The notes: generated by a model from the letters alone, not told the origin. A DNA stretch of 64,000 nucleotides from Linum tenue (GCA_946122785.1 CAMGYJ010000007.1:38403587-38467586); one strand, 5' to 3'; positions 45,608 through 56,816 are shown, numbered from the stretch's first letter. Numbers and translations are program-made.

Positions 45608-46348
45608 TTATTTCAGACTTTGAGCTGCTAGGACATGTGATAGTTCTTTGGTTGGTCCACTATCACAGGAAGAGGAATTTTTCCTTTCTCGAGCTCCACT
45701 TTCAAGGTCATCAATTGCATCGTGATTATGATCAACTTGAAAGACATTAAAAATTTCCTCCTCCTTACCTACTCGGAATGTCAGTTTGCCTCTCCCAACA
45801 TCGATGAGTGCATCTCCAGTTGCTAGAAAAGGTCTCCCAAGAATGAGAGGCACTCCCCGATCATCTTCCATCTCCAGAATTACAAAATCTGTTGGTAGAA
45901 TAAACTTCCCCACCTTCACCAATACATTCTCCACCACTCCTTTTGGAATTTTTACTGATCGATCAGCCAATTGGAGAGTGATCTGAGTAGGCTTAAGAAC
46001 ATCTCCCAATCCCAATTTCTTGTAGACTGAGTATGGCATCAAATTAATTCCTGCTCCAAGATCACAAAGTGATTTATTGAATTTTGTACCTCCAATGACA
46101 CATGGAATGGTGAAGCTGCCCGGATCATCCCTCTTTTCTGGTAATTTATTCTGAATCACAGCACTACATTCAGAAGTAAGGGTTACCTTCTCCAGATCAG
46201 CCCATTTGCGCTTCTTAGTCAGCAACTCCTTTAAAAATTTAGCATATGTAGGCATCTGTTCAAGTGCCTCCACCAAGGGTATGTTAATCTGAAGTTGCTT
46301 GAAGAGATTCACAAATTTCTTGAAGTTTGGGTCTTCCATGGGCTTCAT
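45608..46348 (-). pseudogene. Athila-type aspartic protease region
   Basis: This 246-codon frame follows gag. It starts with the conserved gag-protease linker (PMEDPNFKKFVNLFKQLQIN) and has the Athila protease (SFTIPCVIG, CDLGAGINLMPYSVYKKLG, LILGRPFLATG). The active site is DLGA, usual for Athila. The frame overlaps the gag stop as TAATG, but comparison with the family suggests gag and protease were one frame, and that a frameshift at about 46350-46400 separates them. Confidence 0.85.
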
Positions 46349-48150
46349 TAACCTTTGAGGGAATGGTGCGGGAGGTCATAAGGCTTTACCTCTTCCTTCT
46401 TCAAATTTTCCACTTTTTGAGGTACACGGGCAGAATGCTCATGCACAGGCAGATTGCATGCAGTTTGCCTGTGCAAGTCACATTTTTCAGCTTTTGCACT
46501 TTCTTCATCCTCTAACCCTACAACTCTTTCTTTTTCAGATTTTGTTGACTTCCTTGAACTCTCTGGATTCTCCAAGGCCTTTCCACTCCTCAATTTGACT
46601 GCTACAACCATGGCGTCCTTCGGATTCCTCTCAGTATTTGCTGGTAAAGTCCCAGGAATCCTACCTTGAATATCTGCCAAAGTTTGAGCCATCTGGCCTA
46701 TTTGCCTCTCCATAGCTAGCATAGATGATTGCATATTATTGTTGATGGCTAGCTGTTGAGTGACAAATTGATCAAGACCCTTAAAATTATTGTCTGTTTT
46801 CTGCATATGAGCCAAAACCAACTCCTCCAGCTGGGGCTTCTTCTCTGGTTGAGGTTGTTGCTGCTGAAAACCAGGAGGTGGGATGTTTCGAACACCAGCT
46901 GGATTATTGTTTGACCATGACATATTGGGGTGATGTCTCCATTGAGTGTTGTAAGTATTTGAATACATACCGCCCTGGCCATGATTTCGCTGATTGTTGA
47001 TATAGTGCACATCTTCCAACTGATCAGCTACCAGTGGACATAGATCCCTATGATGAGCACATTCACATAATTCGCACAAAGCAACCTCCTCCTGTCTACC
47101 AAGAGCCATCTTAGCCAGCCTTCGTTCGAGTGCATCGAACTTGGAATCCAGCTTAGCATCAATCTTTGCTTCTAAACTTGCAACTCTGTCTATCTCATGC
47201 AAGCCTCCTCTCCTTCGAATGCCGATCTCACTACCCCATTCAGTATCTTCAGAGCATATCTTCTCCACCAGTTCATATGCTTCTGGTGCTTCCATTCTTG
47301 TGAAACCATTTCTGGAAGCATTATTCAGAGCATCTCGGTATTGTCTTCTGATTCCGTTGAAGAAAATGGAGATCACGTTCCAATCTTCAACACCGTGGCT
47401 CGGGCATCTCATTAAAAGCTCCTTATAGCGCTCCCATGCCTCGATCAGACTTTCGTCCTCAGCTTGTTTAAAAGTGACAATTTCCTCTTGCCTCTTCATT
47501 GCCTTGGCAGGAGGAAAGTACTTATCCAAAAAGGTCTTCTCAAGCTGACCCCATGTTGTGATGGAACGGGGTGTTAAGTTCTGGAACCAGTGTGATGCAT
47601 TCCCTAGCAGAGAAAATGAGAACATTCGAAGACGGATGACATCATCAGACACAGCCGGGCTCTTCATTGTGTCACAAATGCTTGCAAACCGGCGAAGATG
47701 TTCATGAGGATCCTCGGTGCTAGCCCCTGAGAAGGTGTACCCATTAGTGATCATATTGATGAAGGCTGGGGTAATCTCCATGTTTGCATCCCCAGCCGGA
47801 ATGACAACACATGAAGCTCGGGCTCCAGTCCTCCGATTCAGACGAGCCCTGATCGAACGATCCTGTTCTGCCATGATGTCTGGCTCGATGATGCGCGGTG
47901 ACGGTGGTGTCGGGATGACAGGTGGTGAAACCTGCCTTCTCGATTGACGATTCTGGGTTAGGGAAGGCCTAGGAGTTGTGGATGTGGTAGGCTGCTTCCC
48001 TAACTTGACATGCTTCCTGTTCTGTCGGCAGGTCCTCTCTATCTCTAGATCAAGTGGCAGTAAATTGCCAGTTGTCCTCCTTGGCATGCACGAGGAGGAT
48101 AAACCTGAAAAATTCGCATGCACACTAACACCCAGATCAAAATAGTTCAC
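46348..48150 (-). pseudogene. Athila-type gag
   Basis: This 600-codon open frame forms the particle shell protein. It has a capsid-like gag domain (ITPAFINMITNGYTFSGAST, EDPHEHLRRF, FSFSLLGNASHWFQNL, YFPPAKAMKRQEEIVTF), a Cys/His cluster (CELCECAHHRDLC), a Gln/Pro-rich middle and a charged C terminus. Possible starts are the Met at 48150, MPRR at about 48086, or a later MAEQ. It ends 60 bp after the 5' LTR in genome terms, right behind the primer site. It is open but separated from pol by a frameshift. A 34-bp near-palindrome lies inside it (46442-46475). Confidence 0.85.
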
Positions 48151-48182
48151 TCACAAAAATCAACAAAAATAAGGTATGGCAG

Positions 48183-48200
48183 TCCCCGGCAACGGCGCCA
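48183..48200 (-). other. Primer-binding site, Asp-tRNA type
   Basis: On the minus strand TGGCGCCGTTGCCGGGGA lies 7 bases inside the 5' LTR end. It is the aspartate-tRNA complement used by Athila-type elements and fixes the orientation. Confidence 0.88.
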
Positions 48201-48207
48201 AAAAACT

Positions 48208-49546
48208 TGATAGGGCAAAAGCGTATGCCTTAATCCTATCTCGTAGTAAACCGGAAAGTCCGGGTATCGTCTCTCAGGGACTGGTACAACCTTAAGTTCT
48301 ATCAATTTTGTAGAGCAAACTATAGGTGAAAATGGTTGAATGAGATTATTAACTACTAGCAAAATAATTAAACTAATTAAGGAAAGTAAACTTGTCGGGT
48401 TTAAATCAATGGGAGAAAGCTCTGGGAGAAACACCGGGATTCACTACCTATCCTATCCAGATTAATTCACATATTCCAATCAAGTTAATACATATCTCTA
48501 CAGCCAGGATATCACTACTGTGCTAGCTATCCCTGTTGGGAATTACTACGTACTAAATAATCAATTCAAATCCTACTGTCGTAGCTCAATGAATTAACTA
48601 TATAGTCTGAAGATCGATATCCTATTTAAGACCGCATAGCATCTTATTTAATCCACTGTCGCTTCGATAAGTTACTATGTCACATGAAATAGGTTCAGTT
48701 ATTAGGGTTTCACTGTCGCTAATAACCTAATTAACTACAAATCAATGTATTGGTGGTCAGTCAACACAAAGCATTAAGCAATTTCATGCAATAGAGATTG
48801 GAAGAAAAGAATCATAAATCAATCCATCAAATCAAGAGATAGCTACATCCTATGGTGTTTCCCCCATAAATTGGGGTTTAGTTCATGACGAAAATAAAGC
48901 ACACAATCATGTTTATAATCATCATCGTATTAATTGAAGTTAAAGGAAAAATACTGAGATTCTCGAACGTAATCCCGGCACCAATTCCTTCTCGCTTCAA
49001 TCGCCTGTTGCTTGCTCCGCTCGATAGCTCGCTTCGAACTCCGCGCTGCTGCTCTCCCCAGCCTTCGCTGCGCCGCCTCCCGTCGTGTCCAATTAATTCC
49101 CTTCTTCCCCTCAAAGTCCCAGCCCCCTCTCTTTTTTCAAGAATTCCTTCCGTCCGAGACTATTCTTCTTCCCCCGCATTTTCGTGTGTCCCACCCGAAA
49201 TCCATTCCCCTTCCATTAATTGTACTTTTGTCCAAAACTCCTCTGTCCCAACTCATTTCAAGTCCAATTCATCCAGGCCCCAGGCCCAAAGAAATAATTC
49301 CCCTGGTACAACTCATTAATCCCCATCCAGTTGGGTTCTAAGCCCAGCTTTCGAGAATTGTTTTCCGGTGCAACTTCTTTTTCGTGTTTTCTTCACCTGT
49401 AATACATCAAACTAATGGCACTAGGCAGTAATGGTTTTTCAACCATTCTCGGGTTAGGAAGCCCTAAAATAACACCAATTGGCTTAAACATACTATAAGA
49501 TAATCACATAAAGTTCAATAATCCGATATATTAAAGCCGATTATCA
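48208..49546 (-). repeat. 5' LTR of Athila-type element
   Basis: This 1339-bp LTR, read on the minus strand, starts TGATAATCGG and ends GCCCTATCA. It is complete and next to the Asp-type primer site. Confidence 0.9.
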
Positions 49547-49551
49547 ATTAT

Positions 49552-49587
49552 GAGGCGAGTGCATTGAATGCACCCAAAAAAGTGAGC
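49552..49587. mobile_element. MITE family B, copy 1, right end
   Basis: GAGGCGAGTGCATTGAATGC, then ACCCAAAAAAGTGAGC, is the inverted counterpart of the left end at 42872-42910. It touches the RNase H coding remnant of the pararetroviral element directly at 49588, whereas the left end touches the receptor-pseudogene flank. Confidence 0.75.
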
Positions 49588-50435
49588 AAATCATGCTGAA
49601 ATTTTGAGATGCATAAAACAATAGCAAGCAGTTCTTTTTTGACAGTGGAGTAGTTGATTTGGGTAGGGTTCCAATTTTTAGAAGTAAAGCGTACTAACAG
49701 CTCCTTATCATTCTGAATCTGCTTAAGGATTCCTCCATATCCTAGGTCAGAGGCATCGGTTTCGACGCTTTTAGGGAGAAAATGATCACTTATGTGAAGT
49801 AGGGGTGGCTATACGGTCCGGTCCGGTTAAATTGGCCCAAATTGATCCGGTCCAGTCCGGTTTTTTTGAAAATATAAGGACCGAAGATTGGATTGGATAC
49901 AGTCCGGTCTTGATCCGGTCCGGTCTTGACCCGGTCCGGTCCCAATTCGGTCTTGGTTTTATATTGAGATTGTGGGAATTTGAGTGGCCTAAGGCCTAAA
50001 AGGGTGAGGAGTTGGTTAAGTTTTGTACTAAGTCCAAAGGTTTGTGACCGTTTATGCAAATTACCCTTAAGTTTTGGATGTTGAGTTCTCTTATCCGGTC
50101 TTTATCCGGTTTTTTACCTCAAATCTAAGCCCAAAGATTGGATTGGATTGTTTACTATCCGGTCCCGGTCCGGTCTCGGTCCGGGTTATACGGTCCGGTT
50201 TCCGGTTTTTCATCCGGTCCCGGTCCAAATAGCCACCCCTAATGTGAAGGTACGGGAGATTCTGAACCTGCCTCTTAATTTGCTGAACTATTTTGGTATG
50301 CTGGTCACTCCAGGGAGGGGGACTCTTTTTCAATCTATCATGGAGAGGTTTACAAAGAAGATTGATGTTGGGGTAAAAGTCAAGGACATAGTTTAAACTA
50401 CCCAGGAACCGTTGTAATTGACTTTTGTCTAAAAT
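49588..50435 (-). pseudogene. Pararetroviral RT end and partial RNase H (interrupted)
   Basis: Coding similarity continues past an in-frame stop (50436-50438) through the RT-RNase H connection (FLGSLNYVLDFYPNI). It is interrupted by the MITE at 49800-50241. It resumes in RNase H with VETDASDLGYGGIL and KKELLAIVLCI, and ends at LL codons at 49588. The first RNase H Asp and the Glu are present. The rest of the domain is missing. Confidence 0.75.
49800..50241. mobile_element. hAT-type MITE rich in GGTCCGGT, inserted in pararetroviral RT-RNase H
   Basis: This 442-bp element has inverted ends TAGGGGTGGCTAT / ATAGCCACCCCTA (perfect 13 bp) and perfect 8-bp TSDs ATGTGAAG (49792-49799 and 50242-50249). 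Arrays of GGTCCGGTC-like repeats lie at both ends, inverted relative to each other. Removing it restores continuity of the surrounding coding similarity. Confidence 0.93.
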
Positions 50436-51812
50436 TTAATCAGGAAATTTATCTGCAAATTGAAGCGATCTTTCTATTGGAACAATTGTTCCTTGACTAA
50501 TGTAGTGACCCAAAAAAGGTATCTTAGTTTGAAAAAGACAAAGTTTTGGTTTAGAGATAGCCAGACCGTTACGTCGAGTGACTTCAAGAAATAGATTAAG
50601 ATGTTTGAAATGTTGGTCAATGGACGAAGAAAAAACCAGCACATCATCAATATAAACTATTTTGAAATCAAAATAAGGAGAGTAGATTTGATTCATAATT
50701 CTTTGAAATTCTGAGGGAGCATTTTTCAAACCAAACGGCATGACGTTCCATTCATATTGGCCAAAGGGAACGGTAAAAGCAGTTTTATAGCGGTCTGTTT
50801 CTTTGATTTGGATTTGCCAAAATCCGGATTTCATGTCAAATTTAGAAAACATTAGTGACTGTGAAAGTTTCTGGAGTAGATCCTTTTGGTTGGGGATAGG
50901 ATACCTAATCCATTTCAGAGCCTTATTCAACGGTTTGTAGTTTATAACAAGACGAGGAACGCCACGTTCCTTTTCTGCATTATTAATGACATAGAAAGCA
51001 GAACAACTCCAAGGGGATTGACTAGATCTGATAAGGCCCTTTTTGAGCAATTCTTTAATTTCTTGTCGACAATGTTTTTCAAGGTCCGAATTCATTTGGA
51101 TAGGCCTAGCCTTGGTGGGAACGAGATTTTCATTGAAATCTTTTTCGTAAGGAAGATCAACCTGATGCTGTTTTTTATGCCAAAAAGCATTGGGTGTATC
51201 AGCACAAATAGAGCTTTCAATGTGTTCTTTTAAAGAGTTGATTCGTTTTTGCAAAAGGGGTTGAGAAAGTTGTTGTAAGATTCGCTGAAAATGTATCTCA
51301 TCGTGCAAATAAGATATTTGATTAGTTTTACAACGAATTATATGGTGTATATATTTTATAGAAGAACATCGTAAAACATTTAGGTTTCGAACTTTTGGTT
51401 TTTGGAGAAATGAGAATTCAACATTGTTGCCTAACACAACAGTGTTAATTCCTTGGTCGGTGACGGTAAAAGGTTTTAGAAGATTTAGAAAAGGTGTCCC
51501 TAAGATCACCTTTTGTTGCATGTCACGAACTAGGATAAAAGGAGTTTTGAATTCAACATTTTGATGACAAATTAAAGCATTAGAAAGTTTATATTGTATT
51601 TGAAGAGGTTGAGAGTTAGCGGTAGATAGACGCTCGAGGGTCTTTTCATAGTACTTAGTTGGAATTAATCCTTCTTGGATGCAGTTCATGTCTGCTCCTG
51701 TATCAAGAAGGGCCAGTGTGTTTAAAGTAAAATAAGAAGAAACCTGAATATTAATGATAACATACCATTTTTGGGTAGTAATGGAAGATAAAAAAACATA
51801 GAAAATCGTCAT
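50436..51812 (-). pseudogene. Pararetroviral protease and reverse transcriptase region
   Basis: This is a 458-codon frame. The aspartic protease region has LLDTGADMNCI and ILGTPFLNLL. The RT follows, with KKGLIRSSQSPWSC, RLVINYKPLNKAL, FDMKSGFWQI, MPFGLKNAPSEFQR and YIDDVLVFSS, so both Asp of the active site and motif A Asp are present. It would copy the pregenomic RNA into DNA in the cytoplasm in a functional virus. The frame is bounded by a stop at 50436 and breaks on the other side from the preceding segment (51751-52128, coiled-coil-like, another frame). RT type resembles caulimoviruses rather than Ty3/gypsy pol in motif wording and in the absence of integrase. Confidence 0.85.
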
Positions 51813-52217
51813 CAGTTAGCCTTTCCTCTATTTCTAAACTGTTGGTTGCATGAGGAGTTTCATCGAAAAATTTGTCGGGGCTAGATGTTGATGGCTCTTC
51901 TAAAGGTTTGAGAGCTATTAAAGTTTGTAATATCTCATGATCACTATTTTGTAACTGTCGTAATTGTTGAATTTCTTTCTTAACAATATCCAATTCCTTT
52001 TGGAAGTCAGGAAGAGAAGGATTGTGGGAATCGTTATTACTATGTCGAGAAAGGATATCTTTGACACTATACGTCGAACCTTGATGAAAGGGATTGGTAG
52101 GTGGAATAGTCACAGGAGGTTTCTCCATGTGCTCATGAAGCTTTTTGAAATATTTTTCATTGAGATGAGGATTATCAATATTATTGATTAGATCTAAGAT
52201 AAGCTCTTGATCTTTGG

Positions 52218-53273
52218 TTAAAACATTGACAGAAGATTCAGAACTTTCATCGATTCATCAAATTGTAAGGCCTGAAGATTCTCATCATCATCATCAGAAG
52301 AAGAAGAAGAATCCTCATGAGAAGAGTAGTGTTGGACAAAAAGATTATTGATTTTGTCATGAATCTCTTCATCAAGAATAAGCTCATTGAGCTTCTTTTT
52401 TATACGATAATATTTGGAAATATGACCTGTTTTTCCACAACGAAAACAAGTAATGTTTTTATTTTCATTGTTAGATCGTGGTCCCTTATCTGGACGTGGA
52501 TTCCTAGAGAAATGGGATTTTTGATTCGTGGTTTTAAAAGATCGGTAGGGACGATCGCGATGTTTTTTATGAGGTTTGGTGCTACAATCCTCACAGTTAG
52601 ATTTGGAAGAAATTTTTGAATAAGATTCATCAAACTGAGCACAAAAAGATCCTAGTTCTTTTCGAGTTAGTTTTTGTTCGCGTTTGATTTGTTTTTGAAG
52701 TTTTAAATCATGGCAAATTTGTAATCCTTCTTTTTGTATAAAGCTAATAAGTTCTCCGTAAGTAAGTTTCTCATAAGGAATTTGACCATTAAAAGTGTCT
52801 TGGATTTTGTTTCGGATTTTATCTCCTAAGAGACGGGGTATACCGGCTAAAAACTTTTCTTTCCAAAATGGTTTATTACCATCTTCTCTTTGCATAACCC
52901 TAGTTAAAAAGGTATCTTTGTACCATCGGAAGTCATGAAACTTTTTACAACGAAGATTAGAAAGTAGTTCGGCATTTTTATCTTTAAGATGTGAATGATC
53001 TCCAATAAAATGTTTTGAAATGGCAAAAATCAGGGATGCAACTGCATCTTGAGAAGATTGATTATTGGAGTCCAAAATAGGAGTTCCAGAAGAATCACAT
53101 TTGACAGCTGTAAAAATAGTTCTCTGGTCTTCCGTGGTTAAGATATTATCCCACCAACCCTTTAATTGACCAGCAAAGCCGGCTATAAGTAGTTCAGCTA
53201 TAGCGTAATCAGAAGTTTGATTTTGAGTTTTGTAAGCATTAGCTACCATGGTCGTTTGTTGAAGAAGGTTCAA
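52218..53273 (-). pseudogene. Pararetroviral coat-protein region with altered zinc knuckle
   Basis: The 351-codon frame has a conserved capsid-like core (MVANAYKTQNQTSDYAIAEL, GQLKGWWDN, KHFIGD, RWYKDTFLTRVM, ELISFIQKEGLQICHDLKLQ), then a basic region. A zinc knuckle follows in which the last Cys is Tyr (CFRCGKTGHISKYY), and then a poly-Ser/Asp acidic tail. Acidic and basic blocks around a CCHC knuckle are usual for this family's coat proteins. The knuckle change fits a TGT to TAT mutation. A linker region to the movement protein (53274-53900) shows similarity in shifting frames. Confidence 0.75.
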
Positions 53274-53825
53274 AATTTGATATTCTGAAAATCCATCAAG
53301 ATTCCTTCATAAATAGAATTGGAGTTGTATTTATTTTGGATAATGGTGGGTTTCTCTTCGAGAGCTAAATCAGGTGTTGTGGGACGTGGGTAATACATCT
53401 TAGATGCAGAGGGTTGATTCCATCGGAGACGATTGATTTCTGTTTCAATATGACCTTCTAGGTCTTGAATTACTTCGGTTGAGTCATCGACGATTTGATC
53501 CTCGTTGCTCGTGGATTTTGAGTATGAAATATAAGGAGTCTTAGAAGTGGATAGTTGTGTAGAAAGTTGTTTAAGACGTTTTTCTATTCAAGCTTAAATT
53601 CAAGACTAGATTCTTTAGAAACTTCAAAAGGTTTGAAAATGGGGGAATTAAGTTTGTTGGAAGGAGGAATAAGAGTATTTGAAGTAGACGCAAAAGACAG
53701 AGGTAAACTGATTTCAACATTAGTAAGTTGATCTCCTAATGTCTGAAGAAATCGGTTTGTATAATTGTTTTGTTCAATTAGACGTCGAATATCTTCGCCT
53801 TTAACATGGTCACTATTTTCTCGTT

Positions 53826-55313
53826 TTAATTTAAAAGGAGAGGCTTGAACTGCTGTTCCATAATAAGAAAAATTAACAGGAGCATTAGGGGGTGAATAGA
53901 TTGGATCTTAGAGTTATTAGTAGTTAACCAAGTCATAGGCTTGGTTTGAACATTTATCGAAGATTGAGAAAAGACTTGTTCGAACCAATTAAAGAAAGAA
54001 TGGTGTTCTCGTATATTATTGAGATAATCATAGAAAGAGTTTTGTATAAGTACACGTTCTTCTTTAGAGTAATCAGTAAAAAATTGCTCGCGTTTAAAAC
54101 GGTTTCGTTGGGAATAGAAATCATGGCGAAGAAATTCTTTGTTGATTTTGAACTCTTGTGTAATGACATCAAGAGCAGAAGGGATTTCTTCTTCAGGAAA
54201 TGCAGCTTGTGAGGCAGTAGGAGACATATTTGGTGTTCTCGAGGTATTTATATTTGGAAAAAGAGTTGTGGGAGGTGGTGGAGTATAAACTGGCTGAGGT
54301 ATGTTGTTGGAGTTGTTGATTCCTCGTAGATCATAGTTGAGTGTAGAGGAGGTATGTCGAGTGGGTGTAGGTATGGGAGAAAGATTTCTACAAGATTGGC
54401 TTCTAAGAAAAGTATTGATGCGCTGTCGAGCATCGTCTGTCAATTCAGGGTCTATATCAGAAATGCTAGAGATGGAGTTCCTAGCAAAAGAGATGTTAAC
54501 AGTACCATCAAGATGTTGAGTAATTTGATTAACCTGACGATGGTCGATGCTTCTGGGAATGGTAGCTCCTTCAAGGGTCCATTCTGTAGGAAGAGTAACT
54601 TCTCCCCATTTGATAGTTTTGGGAGTAACAGTGTTAGTACGAGTTAAATCAGTTTGCCAAAGTATAGTTTCTCCTTTTGTACCATATTGAAGAGCTTTAG
54701 AAGAGAAAGCAGATTTCATAGCTTTATAGTGTAAGCGGTAAACCAAAGAGATTGGTAAAGATCCTTGTTGGATTTTATAGTTGAAAGTTTTTATTTGTAG
54801 GGTTAAAACATCTAAAATATTTTTGTCATGAAGAGAGACAGTAAAGTTTGGAAAACAATTGAAGTAAATTGGGCCATTACAAAGACTTCATTCAACAGTT
54901 CCAAGTAAAGAGTCGTTAAACTCAAGAAACCGACAATCTCGTAAAACCATTAAAATAGCAGTATTAAGGCCTTCTTTGGATAAAGGCTTAATCCCTACTT
55001 GAACTAACCCAATATGGATATAGTTGTACTTCTTTTTGTGTTGTTGAATAGAATTTTGAGACAAATGTTTGATAGTTTCATAATCATTGAAAACATGAAT
55101 ATCTCTTTCTTCGGTTTTGATGGTATAATCCATTTTATTGAGGAAGTTAAATTTGCTTTGCTCATAAATTTCCTTTTGGGCAATCCTAGGAATTTGCCAA
55201 TTATCAATTTCTTTACTAACAGTTTCAAAATTAATTTCTTCTTGGTTGATCACACGGTTCCCGGTGATATCAGAATTAGAGGAAGAAGAGGAAGGTCTAA
55301 AAATCGAACTCAT
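53826..55313 (-). pseudogene. Pararetroviral movement-protein region
   Basis: One frame, interrupted by a TGA at 54888-54890, covers the N-terminal part (54888-55313) and the C-terminal part (down to about 53905). There a frameshift in a run of five C's shifts the reading before the coat-protein linker. LVYRLHYKAM, KALQYGTKGETILWQ and TIKWGEVTLPTEW resemble 30K-superfamily movement proteins of caulimoviruses, which enlarge plasmodesmata for cell-to-cell spread. The start is taken at 55313, just after a TTTCCTCTAG pyrimidine-rich AG; an upstream in-frame ATG at 55337 also exists. Confidence 0.72.
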
Positions 55314-55425
55314 GACTAGAGGAAAGAAGGTAAACAAAGGTAGGATCTAACTTACAGGTGAGATAGATTAACGGCCAAAGACGGTCTTACAACTCTCTCA
55401 CAAAGGACTCAGCTAGGATCTAACC
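55314..55425. promoter_or_regulatory. Divergent 112-bp intergenic region
   Basis: It separates the minus-strand movement-protein start and the plus-strand ORF start. It contains two direct copies of TAGGATCTAAC (about 55343 and 55412) and, on the minus strand, a donor-like CTGTAAGT and an acceptor-like TTTCCTCTAG directly before the ATG. No clear TATA. Whether it is a promoter or the tail of a spliced leader cannot be decided from sequence. Confidence 0.35.
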
Positions 55426-56687
55426 ATGGGGTACCTTCAAAAATTTATTGTCTTTTCTAGTTCTAAACATAAGCTTCCCACTGAAGCTTCAACTTCCTCA
55501 ACAATTTCCCCTTCTAAACTAATTCTTTCAAATACTCAAACGCCAAGTGGCATCCTACCCATACCCATCTCTTCCGAAGAAACCAAACAAATCTATCAGC
55601 AACATCATCTTGATGTCGCACCTACCTCAACAGAGGTGGCATCTTCGATAGCCCCTCTCAAAACCGTTTTTCCCAAAACCCAAGAGGTGGTGGTTGTCCA
55701 AGCCCCTCAAAATCGATTTCAAACGTATTTTAAGAAAAACACTTTTCAACCCATTTTCGTTGTCGAAGATGGTTTCTACCATCAATATCCAAATGTTACT
55801 GACAAACATTTCCTCAATGAGTGGTTCTTCAAACCAAGATCCCTCAACAAAACCCACAAATATTATGAACTTATCCTCACAGAAACTGGATCAGTCACCT
55901 TTTCCCACAAATTTGATCCTTCAGACAAAACACTCAATACCCACTCAACCTGCAAAATCCACCAAATTATCCACCCTCGCCAATGGCCTACTAGTCCAAA
56001 CACCAACCAAAAATTCCCTGCTACTATTGCTCTTAACCACCCCCAAATCTGCCAATCCTTCAATTACTAGGATTACCATGAAGCTTGGATTAATGCCTTC
56101 TTCAAGCAAAACCATATGTACCGACAATCCTGGAGTTTTTTCTGGGCTTACAAAACTCCCATTATTTTCCCCAACTGGTTTATGCACTGGTGGGATCTTT
56201 TTGGGCCAACTGAAAATATCTATCCAACTGAGATACAAGAGGGATATCAAACCTTCTGTCAAAAATATTCTGGTCCAGGATTACCCCTCCTCAAATTTTG
56301 TTACTACATCAAAGTTCCTTGGATTACTGCTTGGGAATTCAGTTACCAAACATGTGCCGTCACAAAGGTACCCATGTTAGGCCGCAGCTTCAAACCAAAT
56401 ATTGGGCTGCAATTCCTCGCCCAGAACAAGCCTACAAACCTCAAGTCCTCCAATGGTTCAATAACAATCCTAAATTGTCCAAAGTTATCGAAAAATCCTC
56501 AACGCAATTTTTGCAAACAAAATCCTCAATCAGCGCTCTCTTAGCTGGCGCCAAGACTGAGAAGAATACTTCCAAATTCTCAAAGATGTGGCGTCTAGCT
56601 CAACATCTGACGCAGATTCCACATTCCAAAACCATGACCCGGATGAAGAAGTTCTTGGTCCTTTGCCAAGCAAAAGCACTAAGTTGA
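55426..56687 (+). pseudogene. Divergent aromatic-rich ORF linked to the pararetroviral element
   Basis: The plus-strand frame starts with ATG at 55426 and runs 214 codons to a TAG at 56068-56070. The same frame then reads on to about 56380, where similarity in composition shifts to another frame ending at 56687. It therefore looks like one ancestral protein of about 400 residues with a nonsense codon and a frameshift. The N-terminal third is Ser/Thr/Pro-rich and likely disordered. The middle has DGFYHQYP, NEWFFKPRSL and KYYELILTE, and after the stop a Trp/Phe-rich block (FPNWFMHWWDLFGP, VPWITAWEF). No catalytic motif or known domain recognised. I recall similar Trp-rich proteins near such elements in other plant genomes, but cannot name the family. 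Function unknown; co-location and divergent layout suggest it belongs to the element. Confidence 0.6.
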
Positions 56688-56816
56688 AGACAAAGAAGAA
56701 GTGACCCCATTGCTTCTTCCACTACCATAAAGACAAAGAAGAAGTGACTTCACTTCCAACCCACTATCCTAAAGACAAAGAAGAAGTGACTCCACTTCCA
56801 ACCCACTCAAATTGGT
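56687..56816 (+). repeat. 44-bp tandem repeat, three copies
   Basis: AAGACAAAGAAGAAGTGAC starts at 56687, 56730 and 56774. Copies 2 and 3 share TTCCAACCCACT. It lies between the plus-strand ORF and the TATA-like element, an enhancer-like position. Confidence 0.8.

Larger units (their letters stand above)
43226..49546 (-). mobile_element. Athila-type Ty3/gypsy element, internally deleted
   Basis: This 6.3-kb element on the minus strand has perfect 5-bp TSDs ATTAT (43221-43225 and 49547-49551). It keeps the 5' LTR (48208-49546), Asp-tRNA primer site, gag, protease, a scrap of RT, a GAGTGTGGGG-containing 3' segment, and a 3' LTR that lacks its first ~400 bp (43226-44160). Integrase, RNase H and most of RT are gone. 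Over ~935 shared LTR bases about a dozen differences were seen, so it is much older than the Tekay-type element. It is inserted in MITE family B copy 1. Confidence 0.9.
49588..55313 (-). mobile_element. Endogenous Caulimoviridae-like pararetroviral element (MP-CP-PR-RT-RH)
   Basis: The minus-strand block has movement-protein-like, coat-protein/zinc-knuckle, aspartic protease, reverse transcriptase and RNase H regions in that order, as in single-polyprotein plant pararetroviruses. It is decayed by stops and frameshifts, and split by an hAT MITE (49800-50241). It is cut off within RNase H at 49588, where a MITE abuts. No integrase domain was found, which separates it from Ty3/gypsy elements. 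A plus-strand ORF starts 112 bp from its first codon and reads away. It is an old integrated copy; no LTRs with TSD were recognised. It could alternatively be a movement-protein-bearing retroelement family. Confidence 0.75.

Noticed and set aside
53946..54647. Plus-strand frames opposite the movement-protein region
   Set aside because: Shadows of the minus-strand coding sequence with no independent support, unlike the ORF starting at 55426, which lies outside the viral code.
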